Part shown: piece by piece, positions 17,119 to 26,879 of the stretch
Position numbering within the stretch: position 1 is the stretch's first letter
Layout: the number at the start of each line of letters is the position of its first letter
Assembly: GCF_004341165.1 (NCBI RefSeq)
Contig: NZ_SLZR01000010.1
Span: 1 to 64,000, forward strand
Direction of reading: 5' to 3'
From: Reinekea marinisedimentorum
GTDB lineage: Bacteria > Pseudomonadota > Gammaproteobacteria > Pseudomonadales > Natronospirillaceae
Length of the DNA stretch: 64,000 nt
The notes under the pieces: model-generated
What the model saw: only the letters and a program-made list of their open reading frames with translations
What the model was told of the DNA's origin: nothing
The model's database searches: none
Program-made: the position numbers and the translations under genes

Positions 17119-17720
17119 TGGCTCAGCTTATTCTTGCCTCCCATTCCCCGCGCCGGCGTGAACTGCTCTCGGTACTGGGGGTGAATTTTACCGTTTCCGG
17201 TGCCGATATTGACGAGACTGTTCAACCCGGCGAGTTGGCCGATGCCTACGTCAGCCGTTTAGCGGTGGAAAAGGCCGAAGCTGTTCATGCCCGGCAGGCT
17301 GCCGGCGATCTTTGGGTGCTAGGTTCTGACACTACTGTCGTTGCCGGTGAGGAAATACTCGGTAAGCCTTGCGATGAAGCGGACTTTAGCCGCATGATGA
17401 ATCTGCTCTCCGGTCGCGATCACCGGGTGCTGACCTCGGTTGCCCTGGTTTCCGGAAATCAGGTTTTCGTCGATTGTGTTGAAACCCGGGTACGCTTTAT
17501 TAACCTGTCAAAGCAGCAGATTGCCGCCTACTGGAAAACCGGAGAGCCCAAAGACAAGGCCGGTGGATACGGCATTCAGGGCCTGGGCTCGGTATTTGTA
17601 GAGAAAATTGAAGGCAGCTACACCGCCGTGGTTGGGCTGCCATTGCATGAAACGGCAAAATTGTTGGGCCAGGCTGATGTTCCTGTGTGGAACGGTCAGC
17701 TGAAAATGGCGGATATTTAA
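17118..17720 (+). CDS. maf: Maf/YhdE nucleoside triphosphate pyrophosphatase
   Basis: House-cleaning hydrolase of non-canonical or selected NTPs (YhdE-type acts on dTTP/UTP). It opens with LASHSPRRRELL, the Maf phosphate-binding motif, and continues with VLGSDTTVV, FINLSKQQIAAYW, DKAGGYGIQG and VVGLPLHETAKLL, all conserved in the family. At 200 aa it is the usual length. It follows mreD with a one-base overlap and precedes rng, the mreBCD-maf-rng order common in gammaproteobacteria. Confidence 0.95.
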   Translation: MAQLILASHSPRRRELLSVLGVNFTVSGADIDETVQPGELADAYVSRLAVEKAEAVHARQAAGDLWVLGSDTTVVAGEEILGKPCDEADFSRMMNLLSGRDHRVLTSVALVSGNQVFVDCVETRVRFINLSKQQIAAYWKTGEPKDKAGGYGIQGLGSVFVEKIEGSYTAVVGLPLHETAKLLGQADVPVWNGQLKMADI

Positions 17721-17767
17721 TTCTGTAGCTTGTTGAGTCAGGCCGAATAAAAACAGCAGGAAATAAA

Positions 17768-19228
17768 ATGGCATCTGAAATTCTGGTAAACGTTACGCCG
17801 ATGGAAACCCGTGTGGCCATCGTAGAGAACGGCGCTGTGCAGGAAGTGTACATTGAGCGCAGTCAAACGCGTGGTCTGGTCGGGAATATTTACAAGGGCA
17901 AGGTGCTGCGGGTATTACCGGGCATGCAGGCCGCCTTTGTGAACATCGGGCTGGAACGTGCCGCCTTTATTCATGCCTCCGATATCGACCTGAACCGGCC
18001 GGAAAACGAAAGCCATAAGCCAATTCAGACGCTGGTGCGCGAAGGACAATCACTTATTGTGCAGGTCACCAAAGACCCGATTGGCACCAAAGGCGCGCGC
18101 CTGACCACGGCGCTGTCTATTCCGTCGCGCTATCTGGTTTATATGCCAAGCTCCAGCCACATTGGTGTTTCGCAGCGCATCGACGGCAATGAAGAGCGTG
18201 AACGCCTGCGCGCTGTTGTTGAAAGCGCCAAAGAACACGAAGAGGTAAAGGATGGCGGCTTTATTCTGCGCACTGCCGCTGAGGGGATTGGCGAGCAGGA
18301 AATCCGCTCCGATATGAATTACCTGAAGCGCGTCTTTAACGTGTTGCAGGATCGTATCCAAAAGAACAAACCCGCGACCATCATCTACGAGGATCTGCCG
18401 CTCTATCTGCGGGTTGCCCGCGATATGGTGCGCGCCGATGTCGAGAAGATCCGCATCGACTCCAAGGAAACCTTCACCAAGGTGATCGACTTTGTCACCA
18501 AGTACACACCAGAGGTGGTGGAGTGTTTTGAAAACTATCCGGGTGAGCGGCCGATCTTCGACCTGTACTCGGTAGAAGATGAAATTCAGCGCGCACTGAG
18601 CCGTAAGGTAGACCTGAAATCCGGCGGTTATCTGATCATTGATCAAACCGAGGCGATGACCACCATCGACGTCAACACCGGTGCCTTTGTTGGCCACCGC
18701 AACCTGGAAGAAACCATCTTCAAAACCAACCTGGAAGCCGTTACGGCAATTTGCCGTCAGCTGCGCTTGCGCAATCTGGGTGGCATTATCATTCTCGACT
18801 TCATCGATATGGAAGATGAAGATCATCGCCGCCAGGTACACCGCATGCTGGAAAAGAGCCTGGAAAAAGATCACGCCAAGAGCAAGGTGACCGGTGTTTC
18901 TGAGCTGGGGCTGGTAGAAATGACCCGCAAGCGCACCCGCGAAAGCCTTGAACAGGTGCTGACCGAAAACTGCTCCGTGTGTCAGGGGCGCGGCATGCTG
19001 AAGACTTCACAGACCGTCTGCTATGAGATCTTCCGTGAAATTCTGCGTGAAGAGCGTGCCTACAATAACGATCAATATCTGGTGTTGGCCAGTCAGCAGG
19101 TGGTTGACCGTCTGTTGGATGAAGAGTCCTCCAACGTTGCCGACCTGGAAGAATTCATCGGTAAGCCGATACGTTTCCAGGTGGAGCAGATGTACTCTCA
19201 GGAACAGTTCGACGTTATCCTGCAGTAG
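17768..19228 (+). CDS. rng: Ribonuclease G
   Basis: Endoribonuclease that matures the 5' end of 16S rRNA and degrades some mRNAs. It has an N-terminal S1 RNA-binding domain (about 35-120, starting GNIYKGKVLRVLPGMQAAFV), the 5'-sensor and the DNase I-like catalytic region (TIDVNTGAFVG and ILDFIDMED, carrying the metal-binding aspartates). The CSVCQGRG motif near residue 405 is the zinc-link (CxxC) for dimerisation. At 486 aa without a long C-terminal scaffold it is RNase G, not RNase E. The palindromic hairpin at 19234-19251 follows. Confidence 0.96.
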   Translation: MASEILVNVTPMETRVAIVENGAVQEVYIERSQTRGLVGNIYKGKVLRVLPGMQAAFVNIGLERAAFIHASDIDLNRPENESHKPIQTLVREGQSLIVQVTKDPIGTKGARLTTALSIPSRYLVYMPSSSHIGVSQRIDGNEERERLRAVVESAKEHEEVKDGGFILRTAAEGIGEQEIRSDMNYLKRVFNVLQDRIQKNKPATIIYEDLPLYLRVARDMVRADVEKIRIDSKETFTKVIDFVTKYTPEVVECFENYPGERPIFDLYSVEDEIQRALSRKVDLKSGGYLIIDQTEAMTTIDVNTGAFVGHRNLEETIFKTNLEAVTAICRQLRLRNLGGIIILDFIDMEDEDHRRQVHRMLEKSLEKDHAKSKVTGVSELGLVEMTRKRTRESLEQVLTENCSVCQGRGMLKTSQTVCYEIFREILREERAYNNDQYLVLASQQVVDRLLDEESSNVADLEEFIGKPIRFQVEQMYSQEQFDVILQ

Positions 19229-19233
19229 TATGG

Positions 19234-19257
19234 CCGCCTGTTAACAGGCGGTATTTT
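19234..19257 (+). terminator. Hairpin after rng
   Basis: CCGCCTG-TTAA-CAGGCGG (19234-19251) followed by TATTTT; a likely terminator or partial terminator before yhdP. Confidence 0.6.
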
Positions 19258-19318
19258 CAGTATTCATCGGCTCATCAGCATCAGGTAGAACAGTGACAAC
19301 CCAAACGAGACAAATCGC

Positions 19319-22300
19319 ATGACTAGCTCTGGTTTCTGGCCGGTTGTCCGAAATGCTGTGTTTAAGGTTCTTGCATTCTGGATTCTGCTGTTTGCAGCAT
19401 ACCTGGCGCTTGGCCGCCAATTCTTTCCCTATGTAGAGCGACTGCAGCCGGAGCTGGAGCAATGGCTCTCCAGCCAGCTGAATACCGAGGTTGAGGTTGG
19501 CTCATTGCAGGGGAGCTGGCTGAAGTTCAACCCGGTGCTGACGCTCAGGGATGTTGAGCTGGGCGGTGAATTCTTTGTAGAAGAGCTGACCCTGGCCCCG
19601 GGCTTGTATGAATCCATTTCGCGCGGCGGCCTTTCATTTATTCGCTTTGAGCTGAACGGCTTGAATGCTGCACTGACTCAGTCGGAACTGGGCTGGCAGA
19701 TCAATGGCCTGGCGCGGGCAGAAGCCAGTCGCGGTGGCGGCTTATCGATCAGCTCGGTGCTGCAGCTGTTGCAGCGTCAACAGCATGTTGCTTTTGAAAA
19801 TGTCCGGCTGAAGGTGACGCCGGACAACTTCCCTGAATTCGATATAAATCTTGAGCAAGGCCGTCTCGCTGGCGATCAGCTGGTGAACAGCCTGGTGGCA
19901 AGCGCCACGCTGTCGCAGCAAAAGCTGACGGTGCCGGTTGAGTTGCAGCTGGAAACCACGCTGGAACCCGGGCAGTTGAACCGACTGCACATTAAGCATG
20001 GTGCGGTTGAGCTCAGCCCCTGGTTATCAGCGTTGAGCGAGAACATTACTGGCCTGCGTATGAGTGGCGAGTACTGGCTGAATTTCGACCGCTATCGCTG
20101 GCGCAGTGCATCGGCCAGGGTTAATGCAGAGTCTATCGAGCTGGCCGGTCAGGTTGAGCCGCTGAGCTTCAGGCAGGTCAGTCTTGAGGCCGGTGCCGAC
20201 AACAGCGCCGCAGAAACCACCGGTAGTTTCAGGCTTTATTCTGAACAGAACAGTGAGGCAGTGGTGGATACCACGGCGCTGTTTTCGCTGGAAGGAGATC
20301 AGCTGCAGCTGCAATGGGATGCATTGCCGGCAGAACTGGTCGGTCAATGGATTGCTAAAGACGACAGCACCGGCTTTTGGAAGCGCATTAGCCCGAGAGG
20401 CTTTGTTGAAAACGGCCGCTTGCAGGTGAATATTAAATCCCCGGAATCTCTTGGCTTGAAGGCTGAACTGGCGGCGTTTTCCATGTCGCCATCAAATCAG
20501 GTGCCCGGCCTGGATGGTATAGCCGGCACCCTTTCTATGGACAGTCAGGGTGGCCAAATCGCCTTTTCAGCTGCGCAAAGCGCACTGAAGTTGACCTCCT
20601 TGTACGATCAGATTCACAGCGCTGAAATTCAAAGCGGTGTTCTCAATTGGCAGAGGGTCAGTGAATACGGCACTTTTGTCGACGGTAATGCCGAACTGCT
20701 GCTCGACCCGAAGGTGTTGGATGGCGAAGGCACCGACCCCTTACCGGTGGGCGTGAGCTGGTATTCCCGGGCTCCCAGCCAGGCGAACCGCGAGGCCGGG
20801 CGTGAAAAAACGGTCGAGGTGTCTTTGACGGCCGCGCAGGCCGATGCCTTATGGATTCGGCATCTGGCCAGGAATCACCTGGTCAATGCGGCAATCGCTG
20901 ATGAAATAGACAAGGCGGTGCAAGGCGGTGAGTTCGCCAATGTTAAGCTCGATTTCCTCGCCGCATTCGCTCTGGAATCGAAGTCGGAGAAGCAGTTTTT
21001 TGTCAGTGCCGATGTCGCCGATGCCAGCATTCGTTATCTGGATGGTTGGCCACTGATCGAACACTTTAATGGCTCCGTTCTGCTGGGTCACAACCGTTTA
21101 ACCATCCGCAACGAGCAGCCCGTATCAATGCGGGGCCTGACGTTTGCAGACCTGAGTTTGAATATCGACTTTAAAACCGGAGAGCTCTCGGCCACGGCGG
21201 CTTCGGAGTTGCCTGCCGCCGGGTTTCTCAGTTTCTTAAAGCAGGGCCCGGTTCGTCAGTATCTGGGCGACCGGCTGGATCAGCTTTTCATCGAAGACGA
21301 CGTTCAGTTTGACCTGAACCTCAGTCTGCCCCTGAGCCAGCCCGAAGCGCTTACGCTGACGGCCAATACCGGGTTTGCAGGCAATGAGGCTGAGCTTGCC
21401 GACCTGAGCCTGGTGTTCAGTGATGTAGAAGGCGAGTTGACGTATAGCCTGCAGCAGGGCTTGAGCAGCTCGGGTCTGTCGGCGGTTCATCAGGGTGAGC
21501 GACAGCAGATCAGCCTGCAAACCGCCGGTTCGGGTGATCAGATGAATCTTCAGGTCGATATTGAAGGCGTGACGCCGCTTCGGTTCTGGGGTGTCCGCTA
21601 TGGCGATCCGTTGTTTGCAAGCAGTGAAGCCAGCGTAAGCCATCACACAAGCATTAAGATCGACAGCGATTCAACCGACATCCGCTTGGTTTCCGATCTG
21701 GTCGGGTTTGAACTGGCGCTCCCCGAACCGCTGGCAAAAACCGCTAGCCAGGCCACGCCAATGCAATTGGATATTCAGATTGACGGCAATGGCCGGAAAC
21801 ACTTTTACAGCAGAATAGGCAGCGAGTTGCAGGCGTTTTCCGAGTTCGACGCCAACAATCAGTTGCAGCGTGGCAGCGTTGCCTACCGTCAACCGCTGAA
21901 CGTTAGGGATGAACCGGGTATGTATTTTGATCTGGACATCGATGAGGTGGATATCGACGCCTGGTGGACAGCAATACAGGCTTATGGTGAGCGTATTCAG
22001 GCCCAGCCTGAGGCGGATGCCGAATCTTTTTCACAGCAGATTGCAGAAATTAATCTGACCAGCAATAAGCTGTGGTACCTGGCCAAAGAGTGGCATCAGG
22101 CCACGGTGCAACTGCTGCAGAATGATCAGGGCTGGCTCGCTGGTTTCAGTGCTGAAGAAGGGGAAGGCCAGGTTTCCATACCCAGTGGCCCGGGCGAAAT
22201 GTTTGCTGATTTTCAGTGGCTGAACCTGCGAACGGCTCAAATTACCGACGGCCAGGTTCCTGAAGACCCGCTCGCACAGCACTTGCCGGATGAAATACCG

Positions 22301-23125
22301 GCGATGTCTATTCAGGTGAATAATCTGATCTGGAACGACAAGGACCTCGGCAGTTGGCGGGCGTCACTGAAATCCAGCGCAGGCGAGATGGTTGCTGAAA
22401 ATCTGCAGGGCAGGATGGCTGGTGCTGAATTGCAGGGCGAGCTGACCTGGCGCTATCAGGATGGAAAACACCTCAGCCGTTTCAGCGGTGACGTGGCCAT
22501 TGGTGATGTTCAGGACATCCTGAAAACCTGGTCTCAGCCGCTGCTTCTGGAGACAGATCGGGGCGATGTTGAGTTCGACCTGAGCTGGTCGGGTTCACCG
22601 TCATTCTTCAATTACAGAGAGATGAAGGGCACCGTTGATATCGACTTGCGGGACGGTGCGATTCTCGATGTCGGTGAGCTGGAAGGCGTAAAGCTGGTCG
22701 GGCTGCTGAACCTCTCCCGCATTATTCAGCGCGTGGCTCTGGATTTTTCCGATCTGCTGGCCGATGGCATCAGCTTTGATACCCTGGCGGGCGAGATTCT
22801 GTTTGACCGTGGTTTTGCCCGCGTTGGCCGGGAATTGGTGATCGAGGGCCCTTCGACAGCCTTCCGCTTTACCGGCGACGCCGATCTGCTGACCGAGCAG
22901 CTGGATGTGGATTTGAACCTGACGGTGCCGTTGTCGAAAACCTTTCCGCTGGTTGCGTTGCTGGCCGGTGTTTCTCCTCAGGCGGCGGCAGCTATTTATG
23001 TCACTGAGTTAGCCCTGAACAATGAGCTTTCGCAGTTCAGTTCTGCCAGAATGCACATCATCGGCACTTTCGATTCGCCGGAAGTGTTGTTTTACCGGGT
23101 TTCTTCAGCCCAGCCATCAGAGTAA
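19319..23125 (+). CDS. yhdP: YhdP family AsmA-like envelope protein
   Basis: A giant 1268-aa protein with one N-terminal transmembrane anchor (about 13-35) and a long periplasmic part rich in beta strands (DUF3971 and AsmA-like C-terminal region). YhdP, TamB and YdbH are thought to form bridge-like channels carrying phospholipids to the outer membrane. Conserved C-terminal features are a 'GTVDIDLRDGAILDV' segment, a 'GLLNLSRI' segment and the final hydrophobic VALLAGVSPQAAAAIYVTEL. It follows rng, as in related genomes. It is complete, with base composition like its neighbours. No strong Shine-Dalgarno precedes the ATG, so the start is moderately sure. Confidence 0.9.
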   Translation: MTSSGFWPVVRNAVFKVLAFWILLFAAYLALGRQFFPYVERLQPELEQWLSSQLNTEVEVGSLQGSWLKFNPVLTLRDVELGGEFFVEELTLAPGLYESISRGGLSFIRFELNGLNAALTQSELGWQINGLARAEASRGGGLSISSVLQLLQRQQHVAFENVRLKVTPDNFPEFDINLEQGRLAGDQLVNSLVASATLSQQKLTVPVELQLETTLEPGQLNRLHIKHGAVELSPWLSALSENITGLRMSGEYWLNFDRYRWRSASARVNAESIELAGQVEPLSFRQVSLEAGADNSAAETTGSFRLYSEQNSEAVVDTTALFSLEGDQLQLQWDALPAELVGQWIAKDDSTGFWKRISPRGFVENGRLQVNIKSPESLGLKAELAAFSMSPSNQVPGLDGIAGTLSMDSQGGQIAFSAAQSALKLTSLYDQIHSAEIQSGVLNWQRVSEYGTFVDGNAELLLDPKVLDGEGTDPLPVGVSWYSRAPSQANREAGREKTVEVSLTAAQADALWIRHLARNHLVNAAIADEIDKAVQGGEFANVKLDFLAAFALESKSEKQFFVSADVADASIRYLDGWPLIEHFNGSVLLGHNRLTIRNEQPVSMRGLTFADLSLNIDFKTGELSATAASELPAAGFLSFLKQGPVRQYLGDRLDQLFIEDDVQFDLNLSLPLSQPEALTLTANTGFAGNEAELADLSLVFSDVEGELTYSLQQGLSSSGLSAVHQGERQQISLQTAGSGDQMNLQVDIEGVTPLRFWGVRYGDPLFASSEASVSHHTSIKIDSDSTDIRLVSDLVGFELALPEPLAKTASQATPMQLDIQIDGNGRKHFYSRIGSELQAFSEFDANNQLQRGSVAYRQPLNVRDEPGMYFDLDIDEVDIDAWWTAIQAYGERIQAQPEADAESFSQQIAEINLTSNKLWYLAKEWHQATVQLLQNDQGWLAGFSAEEGEGQVSIPSGPGEMFADFQWLNLRTAQITDGQVPEDPLAQHLPDEIPAMSIQVNNLIWNDKDLGSWRASLKSSAGEMVAENLQGRMAGAELQGELTWRYQDGKHLSRFSGDVAIGDVQDILKTWSQPLLLETDRGDVEFDLSWSGSPSFFNYREMKGTVDIDLRDGAILDVGELEGVKLVGLLNLSRIIQRVALDFSDLLADGISFDTLAGEILFDRGFARVGRELVIEGPSTAFRFTGDADLLTEQLDVDLNLTVPLSKTFPLVALLAGVSPQAAAAIYVTELALNNELSQFSSARMHIIGTFDSPEVLFYRVSSAQPSE

Positions 23126-23145
23126 AGGCGACAGGATTCATAGCC

Positions 23146-23958
23146 ATGAAAAATATTCGAATGTTGTTTATACAGATGACCAGCGGTGCCAACCTGCAGC
23201 AAAACCTCGATAAGGTGGCCAGCGAGCTGGCTCAGCAGGCGCCTGGTTCGGTTGATATGGTCATCGTGCCTGAAATGTTTGCGTTGTTTGGCTCCAAAGA
23301 ACAGCGCGCCCTGGCTGAGCAGGAAACGACCTTTAACGGCCCGGTGGGCTCCGTTATTCGGCAGCTGGCGGTTGAACACGGAGTCTGGATTGTGGCCGGT
23401 TCGGTGCCTGCGATGGCCAGTGCCAGCAATCCGATGGCGCGCTGCCATGTTGTTGATGCCGAGGGTGAACTGGTTGCAAGCTACGATAAAATCCATCTCT
23501 TTGATGCCAATGTGACGGACAAGCAGGGTGCCTACCGGGAGTCGGACGACTACTCTGCTGGCAGCGAGGTGGTCTGCTTCGACAGCCCCTGGGGCCGTCT
23601 GGGTCTGGCCATTTGCTACGACCTGCGCTTCCCGGAGTTGTTCCGGCAGTTGGCAGAACAGGGTGCCGAGCTGGTGATTGTGCCGGCCGCCTTTACCTAT
23701 GTCACCGGTAAGGCGCATTGGGAGGTTCTGTGTCGGGCGCGGGCTATTGAAAATGGCCTGTTTATCGCAGCGGTCAATCAGGCCGGTCAGCACGATGCCA
23801 AGCGCCAAACCTGGGGGCATTCGATGCTGGTCACGCCCTGGGGGGAGTTCGAATCACTGGCAGATTCTGCCGGCTCTAAGGTGTTCACGGCAGATCTCAG
23901 TAAGATTGAGCAGGCACGCACGGCCTTGCCGGTGCATCAGCATCGGAAGTTGCTTTAA
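23146..23958 (+). CDS. Nitrilase-superfamily amidase (Nit1/deaminated glutathione amidase-like)
   Basis: A carbon-nitrogen hydrolase with the Glu-Lys-Cys triad: Glu43 (IVPEMF), Lys115 (YDKIHLFDA) and Cys157 (ICYDLRFPEL). At 270 aa, with KIHLFD and CYDLRFPELFR motifs, it fits the Nit1/YbeM subgroup that hydrolyses deaminated glutathione, a repair reaction. Close relatives include omega-amidases, so the substrate is not certain. It lies 20 bases after yhdP in the yhdP-nitrilase arrangement common in gammaproteobacteria and is probably cotranscribed. Its end faces the convergent NRDE gene. Confidence 0.9.
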   Translation: MKNIRMLFIQMTSGANLQQNLDKVASELAQQAPGSVDMVIVPEMFALFGSKEQRALAEQETTFNGPVGSVIRQLAVEHGVWIVAGSVPAMASASNPMARCHVVDAEGELVASYDKIHLFDANVTDKQGAYRESDDYSAGSEVVCFDSPWGRLGLAICYDLRFPELFRQLAEQGAELVIVPAAFTYVTGKAHWEVLCRARAIENGLFIAAVNQAGQHDAKRQTWGHSMLVTPWGEFESLADSAGSKVFTADLSKIEQARTALPVHQHRKLL

Positions 23959-23963
23959 GGGCC

Positions 23964-24716
23964 TCAGTAAGGCAGTTGAAACTCGCAGCTGGAGCTTACC
24001 TCACCACCGTCTGTCAGCTGCTGTTCGGTAATGTTAAAAAGCCCGTTCTGACTCTGAATGTAGGTGCGGCAGCGGGTGCCGTACTGTTCGTTGGTGATGG
24101 TCTGGGCTGAAATCAGCCGCTCCCATTCCAGAGGAACGCCGGTTTGTGGCAGGCGGCCCTCATCTGCCGGTGCCGATGAGGTCAGAATGTCCGAGTGCAA
24201 CAGTGGCGCACTCTGCGATGCCAGAAAACGCCGCATCTGCTCTTTTGCAAGCTCGGTTTTCGGCCACGGTGTATCCAGGCTGTCGTTCGAAAGCCCATAA
24301 ACTCCAGGCTCCAGCCATTGCCCTTCCGGCATAGTCGAGCTGAACCAGAACAGCCGCTCCATATCGCCGAGCAGCAGATTAAAGCCACCGTACAATTCAA
24401 TATCGAGCATCAGCGATTGATGGAAGTGCTCTATCGGTTGGTTCTCCAGCAGGAATTTACGGATCAGGTTGCCCCGGCTTTTCGCCGCCTGGTGGCCGAC
24501 GAAGCCCGGTCGAATGTTGGTCAGCAGCGCAAACAGGCCCGAGCGGTTAAAGCCCAGCCAGGTGCCGCCCGCCTGCAGGTCTTTACCGGCGAGGATGTCG
24601 GCATCGGCCCACCAGTGCATAGGTGCAGTCGGTCGTTGACGGAATTCGTCGCGGTTGGCAACCACCGTCAGCGGGGCTGATGTATTGGGTTGCCAGGCGA
24701 TTACGGCTAAGCACAT
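23964..24716 (-). CDS. NRDE (TANGO2) family protein
   Basis: Begins MCLAVIAW, with Cys2 available as an N-terminal nucleophile after Met removal, and carries the NRDE signature VVANRDEF (about 18-25) and GGTWLGFNRSGLFALLTN (about 50-67). Family members are related to the Ntn-hydrolase fold; bacterial functions are largely undefined, and the eukaryotic TANGO2 is linked to lipid or heme handling. At 250 aa it is standard length. It is a single gene on the minus strand, convergent with the nitrilase gene and separated by 5 bases. Activity is not predicted beyond the fold. Confidence 0.88.
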   Translation of the reverse strand: MCLAVIAWQPNTSAPLTVVANRDEFRQRPTAPMHWWADADILAGKDLQAGGTWLGFNRSGLFALLTNIRPGFVGHQAAKSRGNLIRKFLLENQPIEHFHQSLMLDIELYGGFNLLLGDMERLFWFSSTMPEGQWLEPGVYGLSNDSLDTPWPKTELAKEQMRRFLASQSAPLLHSDILTSSAPADEGRLPQTGVPLEWERLISAQTITNEQYGTRCRTYIQSQNGLFNITEQQLTDGGEVSSSCEFQLPY

Positions 24717-24794
24717 GGGAGGCTCCGGATAAAATTAAACATACAAGCTAAGACAGTAGACCATGCGAATAGTTTTATGGCTTAGCCATTAGTT

Positions 24795-25610
24795 TTATTG
24801 CTCCGCGTGCGGTTTTGAATTAGTCGATTCGAAAATCTTATCGGCACTGGCGGCGACAAAGCCCTGATACAGGCTGCCATCGGTGGTTTTGTAGCGCCGG
24901 GCAAATTCGTAGTAACAGGTTGGAATTTCGGCCGTGTTGCCGCAGCCAAAGCGATAGTTTTGCGTGGACGCCAGCGTTGATGACTGTTCTAAAAAGACCT
25001 GTGGTGAACCCTTGATCCGGCCGCCACTGGCGTTGATAGAGAAGCCCAGGCTCTCGATAAACTGGTTAACCTGCTCAACCTCGGTCAGAGTTTTCAGCGC
25101 ATTGATAAAGATGGTGAAATGGTTTGCCCGTAAGCCCATCACACTCATCCAGGCGGCATATTCGCTTTCCTGTGCCAGGCGCTGGTAGTCCTCCAGAGAC
25201 GGTGGCTGCCACAGGATACCTCGCCACATCAGGCTGAGTTCAATCTTCATCGTTGCCGGAATCTGGCGGACGAGTGATTCGATAATGTGTTGGCTTTGTG
25301 GGCTCAATTCCTCGGTGCGCAGCTCGCTGAGGAATATTTTCGGCTGGCGGTCATCGGCGGGTACATAGCCCATGGCATCGAGGTGTTTTTGCTCAAAATG
25401 GTAAGGCTGAAACCGTTTGTAACCGAGCGACAGAATGATGGGCTCCAGTCGTTCAATATTGATCGGTGAATGATTAAAGGTGCGAAACGCTACGTGGTCG
25501 TTGATCAGTTGTTCGCCTCTGCTCTGCAGTGCCTGGGCGATGACAGGTGCCTGAGGGGCAATTTCTGTGTAGTCCTGCCAGAGTGCTGAAAAAAACTGTT
25601 CGGTGTTCAT
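24795..25610 (-). CDS. DUF1338 (HglS/YdcJ-like) non-heme iron dioxygenase family protein
   Basis: Starts at ATG 25610 (MNTEQFFSALWQDY) because GGGAGCG lies 6 bases upstream; an ATG 12 codons earlier lacks such a site. DUF1338 proteins have a VOC-like fold; characterised members (HglS) convert 2-oxoadipate to D-2-hydroxyglutarate in lysine breakdown. Candidate metal ligands are the His in INDHVAFRTF, the His in RANHFTIF and the Glu in CYYEFARRY. At 271 aa it is one of the shorter versions, so its substrate may differ from that of HglS. No lysine catabolism genes are adjacent. Confidence 0.82.
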   Translation of the reverse strand: MNTEQFFSALWQDYTEIAPQAPVIAQALQSRGEQLINDHVAFRTFNHSPINIERLEPIILSLGYKRFQPYHFEQKHLDAMGYVPADDRQPKIFLSELRTEELSPQSQHIIESLVRQIPATMKIELSLMWRGILWQPPSLEDYQRLAQESEYAAWMSVMGLRANHFTIFINALKTLTEVEQVNQFIESLGFSINASGGRIKGSPQVFLEQSSTLASTQNYRFGCGNTAEIPTCYYEFARRYKTTDGSLYQGFVAASADKIFESTNSKPHAEQ

Positions 25611-25724
25611 GGGTCGCTCCCGCTGCTTGTTTTTGTTTTGCAGCAATCAGGTTAGAACGAAACCCGCACCGGCAGTATCAGCACTTCGTCTTTGTTTTGC
25701 ATGAAAGAGACATCTGCGAGTTCT

Positions 25725-26630
25725 TCAGCTGGTTTCCGGTTGTGAACGGCTTGCTCGCGTGCTCAGTTTTCGAATGCTGTCCCAGATAAGCAGGGCCAGT
25801 GCACTCCAGATGATGACAAAGGTCATCAACTTTTCGGATGAGATCGGTTCGCCATAAACGAAGATGGCCAGCAGGAACATGCCGCTCGGGCCCAGATACT
25901 GGAAAAAGCCTAACGCAGTGAGCGAGATGCGGTTGGCGGCTGCTGCAAAACAGAGCAGCGGGATCATCGTGACCGGGCCGGCGAGAAACAGCTTGCCGTA
26001 GATATCCGGGCTGGCTTCACCGCCAGCCCAGACGGTTGCCGGGCTGAGAAACAGGTATGCCAGCGCAATGGGCACCATAAGGCCGGTTTCCAGAACCATG
26101 CCGACAAAGCTGTCGACACCAATCTTCTTGCGCACCAGGCCGTAGAGGGCGAAGGTTATTGCCAGTGCCAGCGCAATCCAGGGGAGTTGCCCAAAGTGGT
26201 ATATCTCCAGGCCCACCGCTACCAGACACATGGCTGCCGCCAGCTTTTTGATGCCGTCGAGCCGTTCGGCAAAGAAGATCATGCCCAGCATAATGTTGAT
26301 CAGAGGGTTGATGTAATAGCCTAAGGACGCGCTCAGCATGCGGTCGCTGTTGACCGCCCAGATGAAGATCCCCCAGTTGCAGCCAACCAGTAGCGTCGAT
26401 ATCAGCAGATAGGTGCGGATCTTCCGGTTGCGTATGGCCGCGATCAGCTTTGGCAGGCGACGGGTTGCCAGGATAATCAGCAGGGTTAGAACCAAAGACC
26501 AGAGAATGCGGTGCGCCAGTATCTCAAGGGCAGAAACGCTGCTGACCCATTTGAAATAAACCGGTGCAATGCCCCATAGCCCATAAGCGCATAAGGCCAG
26601 TAGCACGCCATCTTTATCAGTCTTTGTCAT
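25725..26630 (-). CDS. rarD: RarD family EamA-type permease
   Basis: An inner membrane protein of about ten transmembrane helices with two EamA repeats, beginning KDGVLLALCAYGLWGIAPVYFK, the RarD N-terminal signature. It also has the SLGYYINPLINIMLG and FFQYLGPSGMFLLAIFVYGE motifs. I take ATG 26630 as start; a GTG 12 bases earlier is an alternative. RarD was named for chloramphenicol sensitivity in Pseudomonas; transport of a small metabolite is assumed and the substrate is unknown. It is single, divergent from galU. Confidence 0.9.
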   Translation of the reverse strand: MTKTDKDGVLLALCAYGLWGIAPVYFKWVSSVSALEILAHRILWSLVLTLLIILATRRLPKLIAAIRNRKIRTYLLISTLLVGCNWGIFIWAVNSDRMLSASLGYYINPLINIMLGMIFFAERLDGIKKLAAAMCLVAVGLEIYHFGQLPWIALALAITFALYGLVRKKIGVDSFVGMVLETGLMVPIALAYLFLSPATVWAGGEASPDIYGKLFLAGPVTMIPLLCFAAAANRISLTALGFFQYLGPSGMFLLAIFVYGEPISSEKLMTFVIIWSALALLIWDSIRKLSTRASRSQPETS

Positions 26631-26750
26631 AGGTTGTGTCACTCTTGTCCGGAAAATAGCGATGCAGAAATTATCGGGGCAATAACAGGAAAAGTTGGAA
26701 TTTAACGAGATTGTCAAAGCCGACTGCTAGGCTTAGGTGACTTATAACAG

Positions 26751-26827
26751 TGCACCGGAATAGAATGGTGCATTGATATATTGCCAAAATGCCAAGTAAT
26801 TGTGCATAGTTACTGCAGGTTTAATAT
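26751..26827 (+). promoter_or_regulatory. galU promoter region
   Basis: A plausible sigma-70 promoter: TTGTGC (26800-26805), 16 bp, TAATAT (26822-26827). Just upstream is an inverted repeat TGCACC (26751-26756) / GGTGCA (26767-26772) with a 10-bp spacer, a possible operator. Confidence 0.5.
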
Positions 26828-26879
26828 GGTTTAACTCTTGCTTGATAGCAGGGGACATCTTAAAAGAAGGAAGATAGGA

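Noticed and set aside
24795-25646. Start of the DUF1338 gene at 25646
   Set aside because: The 12 extra residues are polar and not conserved-looking, while GGGAGCG is well placed for ATG 25610.
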